A stretch of DNA of 50,515 nucleotides from assembly GCA_903861125.1 (NCBI GenBank), contig CAIOTF010000052.1, positions 1-50,515 of the forward strand, read 5' to 3'. A program made the translations under genes and the position numbers. The notes beneath the pieces were generated by a model. The model was not told the origin of the DNA. It made no database searches and worked only from the letters and a program-made list of their open reading frames with translations. The stretch is from an uncultured Ignavibacteriota bacterium. GTDB taxonomy: Bacteria > Bacteroidota > Ignavibacteria > UBA10030 > UBA8401. Of this stretch, positions 9,770-16,221 are shown piece by piece; position 1 is the first letter of the stretch; every line of letters starts with the position of its first letter.

Positions 9770-10267
9770 ATGCCTGAACTTCTAGAACAGCGTGCACAAT
9801 TGCAGGAGACGATGACGTTTCTCGGCGCGATTGCCAGCGGTATTGAAGAAGCGATCGGAGAATCAGCTAACTCAATATCATATCTTGCCGGTAAACGTCT
9901 GGGAATGCAATTCTCCGAACATGCTCCAAAAACAGACGATATCGAAGAAGCGCTCCTGATGGTCGGGAAAGTGCTGCGTGAAAACGATTGCTTATGGCAA
10001 TTCGAACCGTTTAAGGCACATGATCGCCCTCAGATGATCAGTCACACAGAAAAAGGGGATGAAATCATGCTCGTCTTCCGTGAATGTATGATCCGCCAAT
10101 CTCTGTTCAAATTCGGTCATCATCAGAAGGGGTCGCTCTGCAACATGATGTACGGTTTCTTTTCCGGCGCCTTGAAAAATATTATGGGAAAAGAATCGAA
10201 TCTCGAGATCCTTCATGCCGGCGAGAATGGATGCTATAAACGTCTGATTGTTTTCAAAAATTCTTAA
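9770..10267 (+). CDS. V4R-like small-molecule-binding domain protein (first of a pair)
   Basis: This 165-residue soluble protein has a C-terminal half resembling V4R (4-vinyl-reductase-like) domains: a conserved Cys in ECMIR, GSLCNMM, an amphipathic helix MYGFFSGALKNIM, and a terminal beta segment with a Cys near GENGCYKRL. V4R domains are found in bacteriochlorophyll reductase BchJ and as ligand-binding parts of regulators. It has no DNA-binding or catalytic domain, so a ligand- or metal-binding accessory role is inferred. It is paralogous to the protein at 12904-13362: both share the (E/R)C(M/V)IR motif, Gx1-2SLC, and a similar N-terminal helix with (S/G)xxAG(K/R). It opens the operon, 18 bp before the hydrogenase small subunit gene. 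The pair flanking the hydrogenase subunits suggests a role in hydrogenase assembly, sensing or signal transfer. The family call is moderate. Confidence 0.65.
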   Translation: MPELLEQRAQLQETMTFLGAIASGIEEAIGESANSISYLAGKRLGMQFSEHAPKTDDIEEALLMVGKVLRENDCLWQFEPFKAHDRPQMISHTEKGDEIMLVFRECMIRQSLFKFGHHQKGSLCNMMYGFFSGALKNIMGKESNLEILHAGENGCYKRLIVFKNS

Positions 10268-10285
10268 CTACCAACGGGAACGTTC

Positions 10286-11242
10286 ATGTCACAAACAACA
10301 TCAACCAAAAAGGCCCCGGTAACGATCAATACAGAATGGCTGAGCGATTGCTCCGGATGTCATGTTGCTATCGTGGATATGCATGAAAAACTGCTGAATG
10401 TTCTTGAGGCAATCGAAATCCTGCATTGTCCGGTTTTGACCGACATTAAGGATTACCCGAAGGCGAATATCGGATTGGTATCCGGCGCGATCAGAACCGA
10501 GCACGACCGTCATGCAGCAGAGGAAATGAGAAAAAGCTGCGATGTTATTATTGCCTGGGGTTCCTGCGCCGTCTATGGCGGCATTGCCGGTGCAGGGATC
10601 GTCCACTCCAAAGAAGAAATATTTGATGCGGTCTACGGAAACAACAAAACTACGATCTCGCATAATTCCCCTACCACCGGCATTTCTCCTTTTGAAAAAT
10701 TAGTTACACCGATTGATGAAGTGATCAACGTGGATCTCTACCTGCCGGGATGCCCTCCGCATCCTGCTTTTATCTTTGACGCGCTTCTGTCTCTGCTGGA
10801 AGGACGCGCACCAAAAGCAACAAAGGAATCGGTCTGTTCACGTTGCAACCGGACAATGGTTCATACCGATGTGGACAAAATAAAAAAGAATTTTGAAGGA
10901 GTTGCTGAAAAAGAGAATTGTTTTTTGAGTCAGGGGTATATCTGTCTCGGTTCGGTGACACTGGACCGCTGCATGTCTCCCTGTCCGACCAATGGAATGA
11001 TGTGCACTGGTTGCGCCGGTGCAACGATGCAGGTGTTAACAGAACCGAACCGCGACATCCGTACAGAAATAGCAGACAGGATGTCCAAAATAACAAAAAT
11101 CAGCAGAGACGATATCATCAGCGAAATTGAATATTCGGCGAAAAGTCACTATTCCTACACTATGGCGTCAAAGATGATCGGAAAAAAACCAACATTCCTC
11201 ATAAAAAAATGGATAGCCAATACGGAAGCGGAATATGAATAA
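10286..11242 (+). CDS. [NiFe]-hydrogenase small subunit, cytoplasmic, group 3-like
   Basis: This 318-residue protein has the proximal [4Fe-4S] cluster ligands of [NiFe]-hydrogenase small subunits: C22-S-G-C25 in DCSGCHVAIVDMHE, a Cys in AWGSCAVYGG, and a Cys in LPGCPPHP. A C-terminal Cys-rich part follows (CSRC, then CFLSQGYICLG, CMSPC, CTGC), typical of group 3 (MvhG/FrhG/HydD-like) small subunits that carry extra clusters. There is no Tat signal and no C-terminal membrane helix, so it is cytoplasmic. It should pass electrons between the NiFe site and an acceptor, perhaps the ferredoxin encoded downstream. It overlaps the large-subunit gene by 8 bp. No HoxEFU diaphorase, F420 or Hdr partner gene is present nearby. 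Assignment to a subgroup (3c versus another) is uncertain without a tree. Confidence 0.88.
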   Translation: MSQTTSTKKAPVTINTEWLSDCSGCHVAIVDMHEKLLNVLEAIEILHCPVLTDIKDYPKANIGLVSGAIRTEHDRHAAEEMRKSCDVIIAWGSCAVYGGIAGAGIVHSKEEIFDAVYGNNKTTISHNSPTTGISPFEKLVTPIDEVINVDLYLPGCPPHPAFIFDALLSLLEGRAPKATKESVCSRCNRTMVHTDVDKIKKNFEGVAEKENCFLSQGYICLGSVTLDRCMSPCPTNGMMCTGCAGATMQVLTEPNRDIRTEIADRMSKITKISRDDIISEIEYSAKSHYSYTMASKMIGKKPTFLIKKWIANTEAEYE

Positions 11243-12659
11243 GATCATCACGATCGACCCCGTAACACGAATTGAAGGACACGCACGCGTATTTATCAAC
11301 CTCGACGACTCTGGCGGCCTGGAAAAAGCAGGTTTAATTGTTAATGAACTGCGCGGCTTCGAAAAAATACTCGTGGGAATGGAAGCAGACCGGATGCCGT
11401 TGATCACAGGGCGTATTTGCGGTGTCTGCCCAACGGCGCATCATCTTGCCGCATCGAAAGCACTCGACAATGCCGCCGGTGTCCGGCCAACGCCGGCTGC
11501 AAATATTCTTCGCGAATTAATGCTGATGGGACATCTCATTCATTCTCATTGCCTGTCACTCTTTGTTCTGCACGGTCCCGACCTTGTTCTCGGACTTGAT
11601 GCGGATCCGGCTATCAGAAATATCGTCGGCGTTGTGAAAGCGGTGCCCGACATTGCGAAAAAAGCATTGCGGTGCCGCGCCATCGGCCAGCAGATAAACG
11701 AGATGGTCGGCGGTCGGGGAACCCATCCTGTAACTTCTGTTGTCGGCGGAATTACGTTCCTGCTTGATCCGGGAAAGAAAAAACAATTGGAAGCATGGAT
11801 CGACGAAGCTCTTGTCCTTGTTCAGGAACTTGCGCCGATCGCTAAAAGTCTTTTGATGAAACAGCTTGAACTTCATCCGTCCATGCTCACTTCATGGATA
11901 ACGCCTACTTGGAATGTAGGAACAGGAAATAACGGTACGCTCAACCTTTATGACGGAAACATCAGAATTGTTGATGACAAAGGGACACTTTGGAAAGAGA
12001 TCGCCGTCGATACGTATGACCAATACCTGAAAGAATCGGTTCTCGATTGGTCGTACATGAAACAGGTTCACGTGGGTGCAGACGATGCACTTCATATGTA
12101 CCGTGTCGGACCGATGGCACGGTTCAATGCGTGCGAGCGGTACGGAACTCCGATTGCTGATGCCGAAGCTGAATTAATGAGAAAAACATTTGGAACAACG
12201 GTGCATAATACCATTCTTCAGATCTATGCGCGGGTCATCGAATTAATTTACGTTATTGAACGGGCGAAACAACTCATTTCCGATCCGGACATCAACGGCG
12301 AAACGCGCGTTCCGGTAAAATTTCGCGGAGGACGCGGTGTCGGACATGTAGAGGCTCCGCGCGGAACGTTGATCCACGATTACGAAATTGATGCGAACGG
12401 CATTATCCGTGCAGCAAACCTTATAGTGGCAACACAACAGAATTATGCTGCAATCAATGAAACAATTGCTCAAGCTGCTAACGATTTTGTCATCGGAAAA
12501 GATTCCGATCACTCATTGCTCAATGCGGTGGAATTCGGGATCCGGTGCTACGATCCCTGTCTCTCCTGCGCAACACATGCAATGGGACCAATGCCGCTTG
12601 AAATCGTTATCTCGCGCAGCGGCTCCGTTGAACGAACTGTACGAAGAGGTATACAATGA
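11235..12659 (+). CDS. [NiFe]-hydrogenase large (catalytic) subunit, group 3-like
   Basis: This 474-residue catalytic subunit has both NiFe-binding motifs: RICGVCPTAHH (L1, near residue 60) and DPCLSCATHAMG (L2, near the C-terminus), plus DPVTRIEGHA at the N-terminus. All four cysteine ligands are present, so the active site looks intact. After the L2 His there is a 26-residue tail ending in RRGIQ, the peptide removed by a maturation protease; that protease is encoded three genes downstream. The sequence style (DPVTRIEGHARVFI and a short soluble form) fits group 3 cytoplasmic enzymes. Its TGA stop overlaps the ferredoxin start (ATGA). The enzyme should catalyse reversible H2 oxidation or proton reduction; whether it works metabolically or as a sensor is not shown by the sequence. 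Confidence 0.92.
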   Translation: MNKIITIDPVTRIEGHARVFINLDDSGGLEKAGLIVNELRGFEKILVGMEADRMPLITGRICGVCPTAHHLAASKALDNAAGVRPTPAANILRELMLMGHLIHSHCLSLFVLHGPDLVLGLDADPAIRNIVGVVKAVPDIAKKALRCRAIGQQINEMVGGRGTHPVTSVVGGITFLLDPGKKKQLEAWIDEALVLVQELAPIAKSLLMKQLELHPSMLTSWITPTWNVGTGNNGTLNLYDGNIRIVDDKGTLWKEIAVDTYDQYLKESVLDWSYMKQVHVGADDALHMYRVGPMARFNACERYGTPIADAEAELMRKTFGTTVHNTILQIYARVIELIYVIERAKQLISDPDINGETRVPVKFRGGRGVGHVEAPRGTLIHDYEIDANGIIRAANLIVATQQNYAAINETIAQAANDFVIGKDSDHSLLNAVEFGIRCYDPCLSCATHAMGPMPLEIVISRSGSVERTVRRGIQ

Positions 12660-12907
12660 TCCATATATCCATCCACGAACAGGCGTGCCGCGGCTGTCAG
12701 CTCTGCGCAGACATCTGTCCGACAAAGGTGTTCACGTATGATACATCATTGATGAAAGCAATCATTTCTCATGAAGAAGACTGCATCGGGTGTCTTAGCT
12801 GTTCCTATCTCTGTCCGTCCGGCGCTCTTCATCACACAGACCATCACGTTGTAAAAAATTTTTATCATGATCTCGAATTCCTTTCACGGATGGAGAAATT
12901 CTTATGA
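12656..12907 (+). CDS. 2[4Fe-4S] ferredoxin of the hydrogenase operon
   Basis: This 83-residue protein has two four-Cys motifs: CRGCQLCADICPT near residues 10-22 and CIGCLSCSYLCPS near residues 43-55. These bind two [4Fe-4S] clusters. It overlaps the large-subunit gene before it and the second V4R-like gene after it by 4 bp each (ATGA), so production is coupled to the hydrogenase. It is the only obvious electron carrier in the operon and probably accepts electrons from the small subunit. The tail HHTDHHVVKNFYHDLEFLS is His/aromatic-rich and not part of a usual ferredoxin; it may be a docking segment (inference). Confidence 0.9.
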   Translation: MIHISIHEQACRGCQLCADICPTKVFTYDTSLMKAIISHEEDCIGCLSCSYLCPSGALHHTDHHVVKNFYHDLEFLSRMEKFL

Positions 12908-13362
12908 GCGCAGTTTCCGCATCGGTACCAACCGTTGAAGAACACAAAAAAGCATTCACCGAAATCGCCTTTCTGCTGGATATCTTTGCAGCAACAATCG
13001 ACAATATCATGGGGGGATCTACATCCTCGGTCGGTAGGATCGCTGGACGGGAAATGGCAAAAAAACTTCCGGTCGATCTTGTTCATCCGACGCCGACCGA
13101 AGCATTATCTGTTATTGCACAATCGATGAAAAGCGGGTACGAATTTTCGTTCACCGAAGAAAATGATCAGGCAATGGTCACCTTTCAGCGGTGCGTCATC
13201 AGGGATGTCTGTAAAAGCCGTTCGCTTCAGCCGGGATGCTCTTTGTGTAAAATATTCCACTCATATTTTGACGGAATCGTGAACGAATTGATCAGCCGGC
13301 CGACAAAATCCGAACTACTTGAAGCAGGATCATCATGCCGCGTATGCATGAAAATTCAATGA
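12904..13362 (+). CDS. V4R-like small-molecule-binding domain protein (second of a pair)
   Basis: This 152-residue soluble protein is a diverged paralogue of the V4R-like protein that opens the operon. Shared features are an N-terminal helix with SSxGRIAGREMAKKL, TEALSVIAQSMKSG, the RCVIRDVC motif, PGCSLCKIFHSYFDG, and a Cys-rich C-terminal strand (SSCRVCMKI). It has more cysteines than its partner (CVIRDVCK, GCSLC, CRVC), which would suit metal or Fe-S binding. It sits between the ferredoxin and the maturation protease, overlapping both. Function is unknown; an accessory, redox-sensing or scaffold role between hydrogenase and the chemoreceptor-like protein is inference. Confidence 0.62.
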   Translation: MSAVSASVPTVEEHKKAFTEIAFLLDIFAATIDNIMGGSTSSVGRIAGREMAKKLPVDLVHPTPTEALSVIAQSMKSGYEFSFTEENDQAMVTFQRCVIRDVCKSRSLQPGCSLCKIFHSYFDGIVNELISRPTKSELLEAGSSCRVCMKIQ

Positions 13363-13856
13363 TCACGCCGGAACGGTCGACAATTCTTATCGTCTGTATC
13401 GGCAATGATATTGTTGCCGACGATGCCGTCGGTTATCATCTGTATCATGCGTTGAATGCCTCCGGTCTCCCGCCGGATGTGAAGACACTCTATCTCGCTG
13501 TCGGCGGTATCAATCTGCTCAATCATCTTGACGGATCGGAACAGGCGATTATCGTGGTTGATGCCGTGAAATTTGGGAATAAACCGGGAACCATCGTCAA
13601 ATCGCAATGGAATTCCCTCCCGCTTCCCTTGCACTCGCCGGTTTCGATCCACGGTATCGGACTGCGCGAAGTATTTGAAATCGTTCCGGTTCTGTATCCC
13701 GGCAAGTACACCGACAACATATTCTTTATAGGAATCGAAGGGGCCGAGTTCAATCAGTGCGGCGCCGGTTTATCGCCTGATGTCGCAAATGCGGTGGAAA
13801 AAGCAATTCTTATCATCCACGAAACAATAGAATTACTACAGGAGGTGATTCAGTAA
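13359..13856 (+). CDS. Hydrogenase maturation protease (HycI/HoxW family)
   Basis: This protein of about 165 residues starts at the ATG at 13359, which overlaps the preceding stop (ATGA); an in-frame ATG at 13335 is possible but would overlap more. It has the family pattern: a beta strand and loop with CIGNDIVADDAVGYHL (the acidic Ni ligand), a central DAV motif in IVVVDAVKFG, and a His in SIHGIGL. Such endopeptidases bind the Ni of the nearly mature large subunit and cut the C-terminal peptide after the L2 His, closing the active site. Its likely substrate is the large subunit encoded upstream, which has a 26-residue tail. Its stop overlaps the ATG of the chemoreceptor-like gene by one base (TAATG). 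Confidence 0.9.
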   Translation: MITPERSTILIVCIGNDIVADDAVGYHLYHALNASGLPPDVKTLYLAVGGINLLNHLDGSEQAIIVVDAVKFGNKPGTIVKSQWNSLPLPLHSPVSIHGIGLREVFEIVPVLYPGKYTDNIFFIGIEGAEFNQCGAGLSPDVANAVEKAILIIHETIELLQEVIQ

Positions 13857-15442
13857 TGGACCGCAACGGAAATATAACGCAGGATACATTCGAACTGGCG
13901 GTACAGCTGCAGCCGACGGAAGAAATTGCACGGATTGCCAACGCGATGGTTGAAGGACGTCTCGACGAACGGTGCAATGCATCGCAATTCTCCGGTGAGT
14001 CCCGTGTATTGATCGATCAGATCAACAGCATGCTCAATACGCTCATCTCTCCTCTTCATCTCACGGCTCACGCGATCGACGAAATCGCTCATGGTAAAAT
14101 TCCCGACTTCATCATTGAAGAATATAAAGGCGAATACAATCAAATAAAACTCAATCTGAATACCCTCCTGGCGACTCTCTACGGAATACATTATGAAACT
14201 CAAACACTTGTCTCCTCAATAAAAGAAGGACGGCTCGACGCCAGAGGCAACGATTGGGATTTCAGCGGTAACTGGAAAAATCTGATTGGCGGGGTGAACG
14301 AAACCTTGGATGCAGTCATTGATCCTGTTCATGAGGCCAGCAAAATTCTGGGCCAATTGTCGGAATACAAACTCGGTTCCCGCATGCACGGTAAATATCA
14401 CGGGGACCATGCGACAATAAAAAAAGTTCTGAACAAAACCGGTGATTCGCTTGCCCAGGCAATTTCGAAGGTCTCAGAATCTGTTACCAACGTGCGCGCC
14501 GCGGTGGTGAACATCTCGGAAAAAGTCGAACTTGTCTCTTCCGGAGCAACGGAACAGGCACGAGCGATTGAGGAGACATCGGAAAATCTCATGCAGATCT
14601 CCGTTACGTTTCAACAGGCGGTATCCAATACTCAGGAAGCAAAAATAAATGTTCAGCGTTCACAGGACTCGATGGTGACAGCCAAAGAAGTGATGGTGAA
14701 AATGAGCGATGCAATGGGAGAGATTCGGCTATCTACCGACAGCACCGTGGTGATCGTACAAGAGATCAATGAAATTACCAAACAAACGGATATACTCGCT
14801 ACTAGCGCGGCCGGTAAAGCCGAAAAGGTACGTTCGTCTGCCGGCGGTTTCGGTATTGTAGCAATGGAAATCCGACGGCTTTCCGTCCGCTGCGATGAAG
14901 CGGCAACGACATTGAAAGGAATGCTTAAAACAAATACGTTAGAACAATCGGAAAAAGAAAACGAAAAACTGCAAACTATTATCGATGATCTGGATGAGAT
15001 TGCAATGCTCTCCAATTTTCTTGGAGTGAATGCGGCAATTGAAGCAGCGCACGTGGAAGCTGCCGGACAGGCGTTTGAAACCCTCACCGATGAAGTCCGG
15101 CTGCTGGCTAAGCGGTCTGCGGAATCAGCAAGCAAAACGGAAAAGCTGATTAATCAATCGGTGGACCTGACGAAAAAAGGAGAGATGATCACGCAGGAAC
15201 TCGACGGACATCTTGATGTCATCTTCCAGGCAACACAAAATGTCGGCCGGATGACTGATGAAATATCCTTGGCAACAAACGACGGCGCTACGCGGATCGA
15301 GGAAATTAATATGGCGGTGCAGGATATCGATAAAGTAACGACACAAAATATCACAGCTGCCCGCGGATCGATGATGGCAATTAAAGAGCTGGAACAACAA
15401 ACCGTAGAACTGGACACTCTTGTGAAAAAATTTATATTTTAG
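13856..15442 (+). CDS. Soluble chemoreceptor-like (MCP) protein with poly-HAMP array and two signalling-tip-like segments
   Basis: This 528-residue protein has no membrane segment. About four HAMP-like units occupy roughly residues 18-210, with repeating patterns such as MVEGRLD, SIKEGRLD, and a start at each LISP or VIDP. A long helical MCP signalling domain follows. It contains two tip-like segments: residues about 302-342 (EINEITKQTDILATSAAGK, then GGFGIVAMEIRRLS) and about 380-421 (EIAMLSNFLGVNAAIEAAH, then DEVRLLAKRS). Normal chemoreceptors have one tip, so this is a duplicated or tandem hairpin. Both tips depart from the usual CheA/CheW-binding sequence. It is the last gene of the hydrogenase operon. 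It probably transmits a cytosolic signal, perhaps hydrogenase redox state, to a chemotaxis-type kinase; no che gene is in the window. Confidence 0.87.
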   Translation: MDRNGNITQDTFELAVQLQPTEEIARIANAMVEGRLDERCNASQFSGESRVLIDQINSMLNTLISPLHLTAHAIDEIAHGKIPDFIIEEYKGEYNQIKLNLNTLLATLYGIHYETQTLVSSIKEGRLDARGNDWDFSGNWKNLIGGVNETLDAVIDPVHEASKILGQLSEYKLGSRMHGKYHGDHATIKKVLNKTGDSLAQAISKVSESVTNVRAAVVNISEKVELVSSGATEQARAIEETSENLMQISVTFQQAVSNTQEAKINVQRSQDSMVTAKEVMVKMSDAMGEIRLSTDSTVVIVQEINEITKQTDILATSAAGKAEKVRSSAGGFGIVAMEIRRLSVRCDEAATTLKGMLKTNTLEQSEKENEKLQTIIDDLDEIAMLSNFLGVNAAIEAAHVEAAGQAFETLTDEVRLLAKRSAESASKTEKLINQSVDLTKKGEMITQELDGHLDVIFQATQNVGRMTDEISLATNDGATRIEEINMAVQDIDKVTTQNITAARGSMMAIKELEQQTVELDTLVKKFIF

Positions 15443-15657
15443 TTCTATAATTCGTTGATTGGTTCACAACAGCCGGTTTTTCATTCAATTCGGTCGTTTT
15501 GCATAAGCTTTTGAGCTGGTTTAATTATCCAAGAGAAAAATGTCTCTTAATGATTCTAAATCTTCACTGTTAGAATCTTATAATGTTCACTCTCTTGTGT
15601 TTCATTGATATCCCCTGTATACTGAACCATAGACAGTAACGACAGGTTAGCCAATTC
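15443..15657. other. Intergenic region after hydrogenase operon
   Basis: This 215-bp region contains a weak inverted repeat AAGAGA/TCTCTT (15531-15548) with no following T-run, so a classical terminator is not supported. The stretch just before 15658 is AT-rich and probably carries the promoter of the EF-hand gene. Confidence 0.4.
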
Positions 15658-16140
15658 ATGAATATTTTTAATCTATTTACAAGCCGATATACTCAGAATC
15701 AGACTTCGAATGCCGGTGTCCGGAAGCAGGAAAAGAATGCCGCTGATGCAAGTCGGGAAATAGATAAGTCACGTTTTGAATCGGTGATGGTGAAAAGAGG
15801 TATTCCGTCTCATGTGATCGAGACGCTTTTCAAAACAATGGATGTGAACGGTGATGGGAAGATCAATGGAAATGATTTTCAGCGTGTGCTGCAAATGCAT
15901 GCTCAAAGCGTTCGGCAGACAGAAACTTCCAAATCAAAAACTGAGACTGAACCGGTAAAGAAGGCAGCCGTTAACAATGCTCCTCCTCCGGAAACCAAAC
16001 AGACTCCGGTAAACCCGCAGACAAATTCCCGGCAAAAAGAATATTCTGTCTCGGCGGCAGCGAAAAAAATATTTACGTATACCAGGAACGGCTCCCCCTA
16101 TTTCTACCCCGTCAGCACATTTGTGAATGCACTCGTCTGA
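15658..16140 (+). CDS. Single EF-hand protein of unknown function
   Basis: This 160-residue protein has one canonical EF-hand loop, DVNGDGKINGND (near residues 62-73), with Asp/Asn ligands at positions 1, 3, 5, 9 and 12, preceded by a helix (HVIETLFKTM) and followed by FQRVLQM. A low-complexity linker rich in Thr, Lys, Pro and Gln follows, then a short ordered C-terminus (SAAAKKIFTYTRN). No signal peptide is obvious. A Ca2+-binding role is likely for the loop, but the biological role is unknown. It is the only plus-strand gene between the hydrogenase operon and the minus-strand TonB receptor, so a connection to the operon is possible but not shown. Confidence 0.75.
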   Translation: MNIFNLFTSRYTQNQTSNAGVRKQEKNAADASREIDKSRFESVMVKRGIPSHVIETLFKTMDVNGDGKINGNDFQRVLQMHAQSVRQTETSKSKTETEPVKKAAVNNAPPPETKQTPVNPQTNSRQKEYSVSAAAKKIFTYTRNGSPYFYPVSTFVNALV

Positions 16141-16221
16141 ATTACTTCAACGTTTCTTCAGTATATAATATCTGACACTTCAATCAATTCAATCACGCAG
16201 CCGGATTCATCATCTGCTTTA

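Noticed and set aside
15531-15548. AAGAGA/TCTCTT repeat as terminator of the hydrogenase operon
   Set aside because: The stem is short and A/T-rich, no T-run follows on the plus strand, and it lies about 90 bp after the stop.
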